A DNA stretch of 64,000 nucleotides, taken from positions 20,701 to 84,700 of the forward strand of contig NZ_JAPEIQ010000048.1 in the NCBI RefSeq assembly GCF_026041215.1. The letters run 5' to 3'. The notes under the pieces were generated by a model. That model was not told where the DNA came from and made no database searches. It saw only the letters and a list, made by a program, of their open reading frames with translations. Positions 9,017 through 17,752 of the stretch are shown here, one piece after another; within the stretch, counting starts at the first letter, position 1, and every line of letters begins with the position of its first letter. The stretch is from Hoyosella sp. YIM 151337 (GTDB lineage Bacteria; Actinomycetota; Actinomycetes; Mycobacteriales; Mycobacteriaceae). The position numbers and the translations under genes were made by a program.

Positions 9017-9337
9017 ATGGCAGTTGTCACCTTTGTCTCCCACGATGGCCAGAAGCACGAGGCGCCCATCGAGGAAGGGCAGTCGCTGATGCAGGTCGCG
9101 ACCAACAACGCGGTGCCCGGCATCGACGGCGACTGCGGAGGCGAAGCCGCGTGCGGTACCTGTCATGTGATCGTCGATCCGCAATGGTCCGAGCAGGTCG
9201 GCCTCTCGGGTCCCGAGGAGGAGGAGATGCTCGCGATGAACCCCGAGCGCCAGCCGACCTCCCGGCTGTCCTGCCAGATGGCGGCGTCGGCGGCGTGGGA
9301 CGGCTTGATCGTCGAACTACCCGAATTCCAGATGTGA
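9017..9337 (+). CDS. 2Fe-2S ferredoxin, electron carrier to the P450
   Basis: The 106-residue product matches adrenodoxin/putidaredoxin-type ferredoxins, which pass electrons from a flavin reductase to class I P450s. The cluster-binding cysteines appear as CGGEAACGTC with a fourth Cys in RLSCQM. ATG 9017 follows AGGAG by six bases. It is the first gene of the operon, 23 bases ahead of the CYP153-like gene. Ferredoxin, P450 and reductase together make the three-component alkane hydroxylase known from CYP153 operons. Confidence 0.93.
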   Translation: MAVVTFVSHDGQKHEAPIEEGQSLMQVATNNAVPGIDGDCGGEAACGTCHVIVDPQWSEQVGLSGPEEEEMLAMNPERQPTSRLSCQMAASAAWDGLIVELPEFQM

Positions 9338-9360
9338 CGGCGAGAAACGGTTAAGACCTG

Positions 9361-10749
9361 ATGAAGATTCCTGAAGCAATCACCGCCAAGGTTCAGTCGA
9401 CCATCCCGATGGATCTGCAGATCCAGGGCGCGCATCTGTATGACAAGACCCGGCGATGGGTGACCGGGACGAACGGAGAGAAGCTCTTCGTCGAGAGTCC
9501 TATCCCGCCGGTCGAGGACGTCGAGCTCGCCGACATCGACCTCAGCAACCCTTTTCTCTATCGCCAGGGGCGCTGGCAGTCCTACTTCGAGCGCTTGCGC
9601 AACGAGGCGCCGGTCCACTACCAGCCCAACAGTGCGTTCGGTCCGTTCTGGTCTGTCACGCGGCATGCCGACATCGTGGCCGTGGACAAGAACCACGAGC
9701 TCTTCTCCGCCGAGCCGTTCATTGTCATCGGGGCCCCGCCTCGTTTCCTTGATATCGCGATGTTCATCGCGATGGATCCGCCACGCCACGACGCGCAGCG
9801 GGCCGCTGTCCAAGGCGTTGTTGCGCCGAAGAACCTGCGTGAGATGGAGGGGCTGATTCGATCGCGTGTGCAGGAGGTGCTGGACGACCTGCCCGTGGAT
9901 CAGCCGTTCGACTGGGTGCAGAACGTCTCGATCGAGTTGACCGCTCGGATGCTTGCCACCCTTCTGGACTTCCCGTACGAGCAGCGTCGCAAGCTCGTCT
10001 ACTGGTCAGATCTCGCGACGTCGCTGGAGCAAGCCAACGGCGGGCCCTCGGACAACGACGAGGTGTTCCCCGGCATGCGCGACATGGCGCGAGGTCTCAG
10101 CGCTCTCTGGCACGACAAGGCAGCGCGGATGGCTGCCGGGGAGGAACCCGGCTTCGATCTGATCACCATGTTGCAGAGCAACGAGAACACCAAGGACCTG
10201 ATCGACCGCCCGATGGAATTCTTGGGCAACCTCGTGCTGCTGATCGTCGGAGGCAACGACACGACCCGCAACTCGATGAGCGGCGGTGTTCTTGCGCTGA
10301 ACCGCTTCCCCGATCAGTTCGAGAAGCTGAAGGCAAACCCCGACCTGATCCCCAACATGGGCTCGGAGATCATCCGGTGGCAAACCCCGCTGGCTTATAT
10401 GCGCCGGGTCGCCAAGGCCGACACCATTCTGAACGGGCAGTTCATCCGCAAGGGCGACAAAGTAGTGATGTGGTACGCCTCGGGCAACCGCGACGAGCGC
10501 GTGTTCGAACGGCCCGATGAGTTCATCATCGACCGGGCCAACGCCCGCAACCACATCTCCTTCGGCTTCGGCGTCCATCGTTGTATGGGCAACCGGCTGG
10601 CCGAGCTCCAGCTGCGGATCCTGTGGGAGGAGTTGCTTCCCCGTTTCGACAATATCGAGGTCGTCGGCGAGCCAGAGTACGTGCAGTCCAATTTCGTGAG
10701 GGGCATCAGCAAGATGATGGTCCGCCTCACCCCGAAATCCAGCGCATGA
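9361..10749 (+). CDS. Cytochrome P450, CYP153-like terminal alkane hydroxylase
   Basis: The protein of 462 residues has the I-helix threonines in GGNDTTRNSM, the ExxR motif in SEIIRW, and the heme loop FGFGVHRCMGNRLAE with the thiolate Cys. The heme region, the C-terminal NFVRGISKMMVRL and the ferredoxin/reductase neighbours are the pattern of CYP153, soluble P450s that hydroxylate the terminal carbon of medium-chain alkanes, cycloalkanes or related chains. Its stop overlaps the reductase start by 4 bp. Family assignment is confident; chain-length range cannot be read from sequence. Confidence 0.92.
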   Translation: MKIPEAITAKVQSTIPMDLQIQGAHLYDKTRRWVTGTNGEKLFVESPIPPVEDVELADIDLSNPFLYRQGRWQSYFERLRNEAPVHYQPNSAFGPFWSVTRHADIVAVDKNHELFSAEPFIVIGAPPRFLDIAMFIAMDPPRHDAQRAAVQGVVAPKNLREMEGLIRSRVQEVLDDLPVDQPFDWVQNVSIELTARMLATLLDFPYEQRRKLVYWSDLATSLEQANGGPSDNDEVFPGMRDMARGLSALWHDKAARMAAGEEPGFDLITMLQSNENTKDLIDRPMEFLGNLVLLIVGGNDTTRNSMSGGVLALNRFPDQFEKLKANPDLIPNMGSEIIRWQTPLAYMRRVAKADTILNGQFIRKGDKVVMWYASGNRDERVFERPDEFIIDRANARNHISFGFGVHRCMGNRLAELQLRILWEELLPRFDNIEVVGEPEYVQSNFVRGISKMMVRLTPKSSA

Positions 10750-11948
10750 CCTCGCAGCGGGCCCTCATCGTCGGGGCCGGCCATGCCGGGGCCCAACTCG
10801 CGGCCAGTCTGCGCCAGGAAGGGTGGACCGGTGAGATCGTCCTCATCGGCGAGGAGTCGGCGCTGCCCTATCAACGCCCGCCGCTGTCGAAGGGTTACCT
10901 GGCGGGGAAGAGCACGCTCGACGAACTCGCGATCCGCAGCGCCAAATTCTACACCGAGCAGGGGATCCAACTCCTGAATGCGAAGGTGGAGGCGATCGAC
11001 CGCTCGGCTGGTCATCTCGTGTTGAGCACCGGCGACGCGCTGCCCTACGACAAGCTCGCGCTGTGCACTGGGGCCCGCCCTCGACGGCTTTCCATCCCGG
11101 GGGCCGACCTGGTCGGCGTCTACTACCTACGCACCGCTGCGGACGTCGAGATGATCCGAGAGGCCACCAGCCCCGGGTGTCGGGCTGTGATCATCGGCGG
11201 CGGCTACATCGGACTGGAGACGGCCGCCTCATTGCGTGCGCTCGGTCTGGAGGTCACTGTACTCGAGGCGACCGAGCGCGTCCTCGAACGGGTCACCGCC
11301 CCCGCTGTATCGGCGTTCTTCGACCGGATCCACCGGGAGGAGGGCGTGAACATCCGGACGGGCGCGCTGGTCGAAGCTCTATCAGGTGACGGCAGGGTCC
11401 GCGAGGTGTTCCTGTCCAGTGGCGAATCAATTCCCACCGACCTCGTCATTGTCGGTATCGGCGTTGAGCCGAACACCGAGCTCGCCGCCGCCGCGGGTCT
11501 GGTCGTCGACAACGGCGTCGTGATCGACGACCAGACCCGGACCAGCGACCCCGACATCGTGGCGGCTGGGGACTGCGCCAGCCATGACATGGCCCGTTAC
11601 GGCCGTCGCATACGCCTGGAGTCCGTGCCGAGTGCGGGTGAGCAGGCCAAGGTGGCGGCCGCGACCGTCTGCGGCAAGTCCAAGATGATCGCGGCGCTTC
11701 CATGGTTCTGGTCGGATCAATACGATCTCAAGCTCCAGATCGCCGGTCTCAACACCGGGTACGACGAAGTCGTCCTCAGCGGCGACCCGACCCGGGACCG
11801 CGACTTCACCTGCTTCTACCTGCGTGCGGGCGAGCTCATCGCCGCCGACTGCATCAACCGGCCCCGTCACTTCATGTTCAGCAAGCGGGTCATCACGCAG
11901 CGACTCCCCATTGGCCGGACCGAACTGGTGCTCGCAGGCTCTGTCTGA
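10746..11948 (+). CDS. NAD(P)H-dependent ferredoxin reductase (FAD)
   Basis: The 400-residue protein is of the putidaredoxin/rubredoxin reductase type. The FAD motif VGAGHAGAQLA lies at the N-terminus, followed by the RPPLSKGYL segment. The NAD motif IIGGGYIGLETA lies near residue 145 and the second FAD motif AAGDCAS near 265. It would move electrons from NADH to the ferredoxin encoded two genes upstream. ATG 10746 overlaps the P450 stop (ATGA), so the two are probably translationally coupled; a longer upstream start would lie inside the P450 gene. Confidence 0.93.
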   Translation: MTSQRALIVGAGHAGAQLAASLRQEGWTGEIVLIGEESALPYQRPPLSKGYLAGKSTLDELAIRSAKFYTEQGIQLLNAKVEAIDRSAGHLVLSTGDALPYDKLALCTGARPRRLSIPGADLVGVYYLRTAADVEMIREATSPGCRAVIIGGGYIGLETAASLRALGLEVTVLEATERVLERVTAPAVSAFFDRIHREEGVNIRTGALVEALSGDGRVREVFLSSGESIPTDLVIVGIGVEPNTELAAAAGLVVDNGVVIDDQTRTSDPDIVAAGDCASHDMARYGRRIRLESVPSAGEQAKVAAATVCGKSKMIAALPWFWSDQYDLKLQIAGLNTGYDEVVLSGDPTRDRDFTCFYLRAGELIAADCINRPRHFMFSKRVITQRLPIGRTELVLAGSV

Positions 11949-12019
11949 GGTGATCGGTCCCTTGGCGGCGATGGTACGACAACAGCGAGTACGGGCCCAC
12001 ATTTCGGAAAGGAACGTCA

Positions 12020-13480
12020 GTGACGAACATCATCCAGCTCCCGCTGGCGAAGGGTCGTGAGCGGCTCTCGTCGGTATTCCTGGCACCATTGCCGAGTCGG
12101 GCCGACGCGACCCTGCTAGGGGTCAGCGACCAGTGGCCTGTTCGTGAGCTCGCCCCGCCCCCGGCGGGGTCGGGGCTCGAGCCCGTCCGAGGGACCGCGG
12201 GCATGCCTCTGCTCGGTCACACCCTGGACTACATCAGGTTCGGCTCCAACTTCACCCGGGCCAGGTACCAACGCTTCGGACCGGTCTGGTGGATGGGCGC
12301 CTTCGGCACGAGAATCGTGATGGTGGCGGGCGCGGATGCCACACAGGAGGCGCTGACGACCAAGGCGAAGTCGTTCTCCCAGGACGGGTGGACCTATCTC
12401 ATCGATGCTTTCTTTCACCGGGGCCTGATGCTGATGAGCTTCGACGAGCACAGGATGCATCGGCGGATCATGCAGGAGGCGTTCACCCGCGACCGGCTCG
12501 CCGGCTACGTCGACCAGCTCGGCCCGACGCTGGAGACCAGCATCCGCAGGTGGACAGCGGGCCGGTCCACGCGCATCTACCCACTGTTGAAGGCCCTGAC
12601 TCTCGACGTCGCAACGGAGGTCTTCATGGCAGGTCGGGGAGGGAGCGAGGACACTGACGCCATCAACGACGCCTTCGTGGCCACCGTGCGCGCAGCCAGC
12701 TCGATCATCCGTTTCCCGCTGCCGGGGACTCGGTGGCGCGCCGGAGTCCATGGGCGCACGCTCCTGGAGGACTACTTCACCCGGCATCTGCCGACGGCTC
12801 GAAGTGCCCAGGGAGACGACCTCTTTGCGGGGCTGTGCCATGCGCGCACGGCCGACGGTGAGGCGTTCACTGATGAGGACGTCGTCAACCACATGATCTT
12901 CTTGATGATGGCGGCCCACGATACCTCGACCATCACCACCACCGCTGCCGCCTACTTCCTCGCCAAGCACCCAGCCTGGCAGGAACGGGCTCGGGCCGAG
13001 TCCGACCGACTCGGTGAACGCCGCCCCGACATCGACGACCTGGACTCGATGGCGACTCTCGACCTGGTGATCAAGGAGACGCTGCGCCTCGTGGCGCCCG
13101 TGCCGATCGTGATGCGCAAGACGATCGAGAACGTGGAGATTGCCGGACGCCACATCCCGGCGGACACCCTGGTGGCCGTGGCTCCTGCGGTGAACCACTT
13201 CGACGAGTCGTGCTGGACCGAGCCCGACACCTTCGACCCCGACCGTTTCAGCGAGCCGCGCCATGAGGACCAGAATCACCGTTTCGGGTGGATCCCCTTC
13301 GGCGGAGGAGTGCACAAGTGCATTGGTCTGCACTTCGGCACCCTCGAGGTCAAGGCGATCCTGCACCACATGCTGCGCACTTACACCTGGTCGGTCCCCG
13401 ACCAGTATGAAGTGAGATGGGACAACACCTCGCTCCCCATTCCTGTCGACGGGTTGCCGATCACCCTGGAGCGCAGATGA
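12020..13480 (+). CDS. Second cytochrome P450, family not resolved
   Basis: This P450 of 486 residues shows an I-helix MMAAHDTSTITTT, ExxR in KETLRLVAP and a heme loop PFGGGVHKCIGLHFG. It is not a CYP153: its heme loop and longer N-terminus are nearer to sterol- or carotenoid-type bacterial P450s, but I cannot name the family. GTG 12020 follows GGAAAGGAA. It opens a block of genes that overlap by 4 bp, so it likely acts on the same pathway as the transglutaminase-like protein and dehydrogenases that follow. It may share the ferredoxin and reductase encoded upstream. Substrate unknown. Confidence 0.88.
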   Translation: MTNIIQLPLAKGRERLSSVFLAPLPSRADATLLGVSDQWPVRELAPPPAGSGLEPVRGTAGMPLLGHTLDYIRFGSNFTRARYQRFGPVWWMGAFGTRIVMVAGADATQEALTTKAKSFSQDGWTYLIDAFFHRGLMLMSFDEHRMHRRIMQEAFTRDRLAGYVDQLGPTLETSIRRWTAGRSTRIYPLLKALTLDVATEVFMAGRGGSEDTDAINDAFVATVRAASSIIRFPLPGTRWRAGVHGRTLLEDYFTRHLPTARSAQGDDLFAGLCHARTADGEAFTDEDVVNHMIFLMMAAHDTSTITTTAAAYFLAKHPAWQERARAESDRLGERRPDIDDLDSMATLDLVIKETLRLVAPVPIVMRKTIENVEIAGRHIPADTLVAVAPAVNHFDESCWTEPDTFDPDRFSEPRHEDQNHRFGWIPFGGGVHKCIGLHFGTLEVKAILHHMLRTYTWSVPDQYEVRWDNTSLPIPVDGLPITLERR

Positions 13481-14202
13481 ATCCGGCACCGGTGGCGTTC
13501 TTGGGGGCGACCGACTTCCTCGACATCGAGCACGAGTCCGTCCGGGCATTCACCGCCGCCGCGGTTGGGGATGCGAGCACCGACCGGGACAAGGCCAATC
13601 GCCTCTTCACCGCCGTCCGTGACCAGATCTGGTACGACCCCTACACGGTGTCGGACAATCCCGCCCACTATCGAGCCAGCTTCGTCCTCGAGTCCGGGCG
13701 CGCCTATTGCGTCCCGAAGGCGGTGCTCTTGACCGCGGTGTGCCGAGCGGCAGGGATTCCGGCGCTGCTGGGTTTCGCTGACGTCCGCAATCACCTGCAG
13801 ACCGAAGCGCTGCGAGCGCTCATGGGCGGCACAGACCTGTTCGTCTATCACGGCTACAGCCGTCTCTACATCGACGGCCGGTGGTTGAAGGCGACGCCTG
13901 CGTTCAACACCGAGTTGTGTGCGCGTTTCGGTGTGCCGCCGGTGGATTTCGACGGTGATCGCGACGCACTCCTGCACGCCTTCACCGCCGACGGAGCCCA
14001 GCATATGGAGTACGTCCGCGAGCGCGGCATCTTCGACGATCTGCCTTTGAACGCGATCCTGACCGAGCTTCGGCATACCTATGGACCGTTGATGTTCAAG
14101 CGCGCTGACGTGATCGCTGACGCTTTCACCGACACACCCACCAGCCGCACCCAGCCCGACGGGATCTCCGGTGGGTTCCACTCACCCCTGGAGGACCGAT
14201 GA
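13477..14202 (+). CDS. Transglutaminase-like superfamily protein
   Basis: The 241-residue protein shows the transglutaminase-like Cys-His-Asp layout: Cys in RAYCVPKAVLL, which is followed by CRAAGIPALLGFADV, then His in YHGYSRLYIDGRW and the KATPAFN segment. Bacterial members act as cysteine peptidases or amidases, or as acyl transfer enzymes. None is a standard part of alkane breakdown. Its start overlaps the P450 stop and its end overlaps the aldehyde dehydrogenase start, both by ATGA, so it is an obligate member of the operon. The reaction is unknown. Confidence 0.8.
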   Translation: MNPAPVAFLGATDFLDIEHESVRAFTAAAVGDASTDRDKANRLFTAVRDQIWYDPYTVSDNPAHYRASFVLESGRAYCVPKAVLLTAVCRAAGIPALLGFADVRNHLQTEALRALMGGTDLFVYHGYSRLYIDGRWLKATPAFNTELCARFGVPPVDFDGDRDALLHAFTADGAQHMEYVRERGIFDDLPLNAILTELRHTYGPLMFKRADVIADAFTDTPTSRTQPDGISGGFHSPLEDR

Positions 14203-15728
14203 GCACGGCGACCGCAGCGGACGCCTTGGACGTGTGCAACCCAGCCGATGGCCGGCTGATCGCAACCGTCCCTGTGGATGATCGCGAGACCGTGAACGGT
14301 GTCGCGGCTGACCTCCGCTGCGCCCAGGTCGGGTGGGTCGAGGCTGGCCCGCGGCAACGCGCCAGATGGTTGCATCGCTGGCGGGACTGGATCCTGGCTC
14401 ACACCGACGAGCTCACCGATCTGCTGCAAGCCGAAACGGGCAAGGTGCGCCCAGATGCCCTCGTGGAGACGACCGCGTCGTGCGAATTCATCACCTACTA
14501 CGCTGACAACGCCGAGAGGTTTCTCGCTGGCGAGCAGGTCAGGTCCTCGAGTCTGTTGAGTCTGCCGAAGCGGCTGTCCAAGACCTACCACCCATATCCG
14601 GTTGTCGGGCTCATCACGCCCTGGAACTTCCCGATCACCCTCTTCCTCATGGATGCAGCGCCCGCGTTGGCTGCCGGATGCGCGGTCCTGGCGAAGTCCT
14701 CGGAGGAGACGCCACTGACGTGTGCGCGGGTCGTCGAGGGCTGGCACGAGATCGGCGCCCCTCCGGTCTTGGCCCATGTTGTGGGTGCCGGCGAAGCGGG
14801 TGCGTCGGTGGTGGACGCCGCTGACTTCGTGCAGTTCACCGGCTCGACAGCCACCGGGCGTGCGGTCGCGATCCGCTGCGCCGAGCACCTGAAGCCGGTG
14901 AGCCTGGAGCTGGGCGGTAAGGATCCGGCGATAGTGCTGGAGGACGCCGACCTTGCTCGTGCGGTGGAGGGGATCGCGTGGGGCGGTCTGTTCAACGCAG
15001 GGCAGGTCTGCATCTCCGTCGAGCGGGTATACGTGGTAGCTGAGATCTACGACGAGTTCGTGGCCCGGCTGACGCAGAGGGTGCGCTCCCTGGCCCAGGG
15101 TGCGGCGACAGGTGACGACGTGGGTGCGATGGTCACTGCGAGGCAGGTCGAGATCGCCGATCGCCACGTCAGCCAGGCGGTGGCGGCGGGTGCGCGGGTC
15201 CTGGCCGGCGGAACCCGGAGTGCGGTCGGGAACTACTACGCTCCGACCGTCCTGGTCGGTGTCGACCACACGATGGCTTGCATGACCGAGGAGACCTTCG
15301 GCCCCACGATCCCGGTGATGCTGGTCGCGGATGAAGACGAGGCCATCCGTCTGGCCAACGACTCGGCGTACGGCCTGTCTGCGACGGTGTGGACCCGCGA
15401 CCACGCTCGGGCACAGCGCATTGCGAAACGCCTGGACGCGGGTGCGGTCAACATCAACGACGTCTTCAGCAACCTCTTCGCCACCACACTGCCGCACAGT
15501 GGATGGAAGGCATCGGGTATCGGTGCGCGGCTCGGCGGTGCCTACGGGCTGCACAAGTACTGCCGGGTCCAGGCGGTGACCGAGCCGCGGATTCCTGTCC
15601 CGGCACGAGAACTCACGTGGTACCCGTACACCTCCCGGCGTGCGGCCATCGCCGAAAGAGTATTGCGCGCGGCAGCCGGCCGCGGCCTGTGGCAACGCCT
15701 CGGCCTGAACAAGGAGAACAGCAAGTGA
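14199..15728 (+). CDS. NAD(P)-dependent aldehyde dehydrogenase
   Basis: This 509-residue ALDH has the cofactor segment TPWNFPITL, the glutamate region SLELGGKDPAIVLEDADL and the catalytic Cys in NAGQVCISVERVYV. It would oxidise the fatty aldehyde made from the P450 product to a fatty acid, which the acyl-CoA synthetase further down can activate. Start and stop both overlap the neighbouring genes by 4 bp. Broad-specificity members resemble succinate-semialdehyde and long-chain enzymes, so the exact substrate is not certain. Confidence 0.92.
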   Translation: MSTATAADALDVCNPADGRLIATVPVDDRETVNGVAADLRCAQVGWVEAGPRQRARWLHRWRDWILAHTDELTDLLQAETGKVRPDALVETTASCEFITYYADNAERFLAGEQVRSSSLLSLPKRLSKTYHPYPVVGLITPWNFPITLFLMDAAPALAAGCAVLAKSSEETPLTCARVVEGWHEIGAPPVLAHVVGAGEAGASVVDAADFVQFTGSTATGRAVAIRCAEHLKPVSLELGGKDPAIVLEDADLARAVEGIAWGGLFNAGQVCISVERVYVVAEIYDEFVARLTQRVRSLAQGAATGDDVGAMVTARQVEIADRHVSQAVAAGARVLAGGTRSAVGNYYAPTVLVGVDHTMACMTEETFGPTIPVMLVADEDEAIRLANDSAYGLSATVWTRDHARAQRIAKRLDAGAVNINDVFSNLFATTLPHSGWKASGIGARLGGAYGLHKYCRVQAVTEPRIPVPARELTWYPYTSRRAAIAERVLRAAAGRGLWQRLGLNKENSK

Positions 15729-16561
15729 CGACGCACATCCCCCACACTGCCGCCAAGACTGTGGCGATCACCGGCGGAGCCCGCGGCATCGGCTACCAGA
15801 CCGCGAAGGAGCTGATCCGACGAGGCCACCGCGTCGCCATCGGCGACGTCGACGAGGCACGTGCCAAAGAGGCCGCCGTCGAGCTCGGGGTGAAGGTCGT
15901 CACCCGCCTCGATGTCACCGATCCCGACTCGTTCCGCGAATTTCTCGACCTGGTCGAGGGGGGCCTCGGCCCCCTCGACGTGCTGATCAACAACGCGGGC
16001 ATCATGCCCACCGGGCACGCCCACGAGGAAGCCGACGCGGTGACCCGGCGGCAGGTCGAGATCAACGTCCTGGGAGTCATCTTCGGGACCAAACTCGCCC
16101 TCCAACGGATGCTGCCGCGGCGTGCCGGGCACATCATCAACACCGCATCACTGGCCGGTGAGCTCGCCGTACCCGGTCTGGCGACCTATTGCGGCACCAA
16201 GTTCGCGGTCATCGGGTTCACTGAGGCAGCACGACAGGAATACCGCAAGTCCGGGGTCCAGCTGTCCACGGTCCGGCCTACGTTCACCAACACCGAGCTC
16301 GTCGCTGGGACGGCTGGGGCCAAGGGACTGCGCAACGCCGAGCCCGAGGAGATCGCTCGAGCGACAGCCGATCTGATCGAGAATCCGCGTTCTTTCGTGC
16401 GTGTCACCCGCCTCGCCGGCGGCATGGTCGCCGCGATGAAGTTCGTCCCCGGTCGGTTGGCTACCTGGCTCGGATCGGCCCTGGGCACGGACTCGGTGTT
16501 CCTCGACGACGTCGACATGAGGATACGCCAGGCCTACCTGGACAGAATCCGGAGCAACTGA
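15725..16561 (+). CDS. Short-chain dehydrogenase/reductase (SDR)
   Basis: The 278-residue SDR has the cofactor motif TGGARGIG near residue 17, the NNAG motif in LINNAGIM, and the YxxxK pair in ATYCGTKFA with a preceding catalytic Ser in NTASLAG. In this operon the natural role is oxidation of a long-chain alcohol to the aldehyde, between the P450s and ALDH; this is inference. GTG 15725 overlaps the ALDH stop and follows AAGGAGAAC. Longer in-frame starts lie inside the ALDH gene and were rejected. Confidence 0.88.
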   Translation: MTTHIPHTAAKTVAITGGARGIGYQTAKELIRRGHRVAIGDVDEARAKEAAVELGVKVVTRLDVTDPDSFREFLDLVEGGLGPLDVLINNAGIMPTGHAHEEADAVTRRQVEINVLGVIFGTKLALQRMLPRRAGHIINTASLAGELAVPGLATYCGTKFAVIGFTEAARQEYRKSGVQLSTVRPTFTNTELVAGTAGAKGLRNAEPEEIARATADLIENPRSFVRVTRLAGGMVAAMKFVPGRLATWLGSALGTDSVFLDDVDMRIRQAYLDRIRSN

Positions 16562-16610
16562 TCCAGTCTTCGAACCCCGTCGTGCGCCGATCCACCGAAG
16601 AGGAACTCCT

Positions 16611-17678
16611 ATGCCCCGCAGAACCCTGATCAAGGACTACCCGCATCGGATGGCGGGGCATTGCGGCTCTGGCGCGATGCGCGATCTTCTGCACTGGCAT
16701 GGTCTGGGGTGGGATGGACCGCCCGACGAAGGTCTGGTGTTCGCGCTCGGTGGCGCGGTGGGGCTATCCTACCTCCGGTCGAGCGACCTCGTCCCACCGC
16801 TGTACCTGGTGGGACGAGGTGCCGACTTCGAAGTCGATCTACCCCGCCGACTCGGCGGACAGGTCCACGTTCTCACGACCGACGATCCTCGCGAGGGATG
16901 GTCATGGGTTCTCGACGAGATCGAAGCAGGCAGACCCAGTCTGGTGTGGGGCGACATCGGTGAGTTGCCGTACCTGCGGGTCCAGTTGCGGATGAGTCGC
17001 CACGATATCGTCGTGATCGGTCACGACGAGGCCGAGGGGATCGCTTTTGTCGTGGACAATGACCGCGCCGAGGTGCAGGAGGTCCCGCTCGATGCGCTGG
17101 CTCGGGCGCGGTCCTCGAAGTCTTTCCCGGAACCGACGCGCCACTGCACCTACCGCATCATCTGGCCGGACGCGCTGCCAGACGTGGCGGAAGTAGCGGC
17201 AGAGGCATTTCGCCAGTCCGCGGCCAGTATGCGCCGCCCGTCGCAGCCCGGGATCGTCGATCTCACGACAGCGGCGGCCGGGGCCGAGGGCCTAGCTGCG
17301 GTCGTACAGCTGGCGGCCGACGTTCGGACCTGGGCCGATCTTCCGATAGACGACCTCGAGATCCTCCTGTTCAGCCTGAGCGCTTTTATCGAGAAGGCAG
17401 GTACCGGCGGCGGGCTGTTCCGCCGATTGCTCGCCGATGGCTGCGCGGATGTCGCACGCCTGACCGGCGACTTCGCCACCGCTCAACTCGCCGTCTCCGC
17501 CAGCCGTTGTGCGCAGGCATGGACCGAGACTGCACGTGCCGGTATCCGGCGCGACGTTGATGTGCGAGCGCGCGCGGCCGGGATGTCTTTGGCGGCTAGC
17601 CGGCTGCCAGAGCTGGAGTTGGACCTGGTCGAGTCCCTGGAGTCTGCTTCAAGCTCGCTTATGGCTGCAGATCGCTGA
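16611..17678 (+). CDS. BtrH N-terminal-domain protein
   Basis: The 355-residue protein opens with the motif seen in BtrH-like proteins (HRMAGHCGSGAMRDLLHWHG), with an invariant-looking Cys, then a VFALGGAVGLSYL segment. BtrH of butirosin biosynthesis transfers an acyl group from a carrier protein to an amine, and the N-terminal fold is papain-like. A GHDEAEGIAFVVDND segment could supply the catalytic His and Asp. The C-terminal ~150 residues are helical and unassigned. Its presence beside a transglutaminase-like protein and an acyl-CoA synthetase suggests the pathway may make or process an acyl conjugate. ATG 16611 follows GAGGAA. Confidence 0.75.
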   Translation: MPRRTLIKDYPHRMAGHCGSGAMRDLLHWHGLGWDGPPDEGLVFALGGAVGLSYLRSSDLVPPLYLVGRGADFEVDLPRRLGGQVHVLTTDDPREGWSWVLDEIEAGRPSLVWGDIGELPYLRVQLRMSRHDIVVIGHDEAEGIAFVVDNDRAEVQEVPLDALARARSSKSFPEPTRHCTYRIIWPDALPDVAEVAAEAFRQSAASMRRPSQPGIVDLTTAAAGAEGLAAVVQLAADVRTWADLPIDDLEILLFSLSAFIEKAGTGGGLFRRLLADGCADVARLTGDFATAQLAVSASRCAQAWTETARAGIRRDVDVRARAAGMSLAASRLPELELDLVESLESASSSLMAADR

Positions 17679-17752
17679 CAGCCCCACTTTTCCCCGGACG
17701 CTCGGTCTCCGGATCGCTGTGTTCGAAGGCAACTCTCTCAACAAGGAATGCT

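Noticed and set aside
12116..14181. Long minus-strand frames under the second P450 and the transglutaminase-like gene
   Set aside because: High-GC shadow frames opposite well-supported genes; no motif or ribosome site.
14079..15695. A 538-codon minus-strand frame opposite the aldehyde dehydrogenase
   Set aside because: The plus strand has all ALDH motifs; the minus product is Arg- and Gly-rich without a fold signature.
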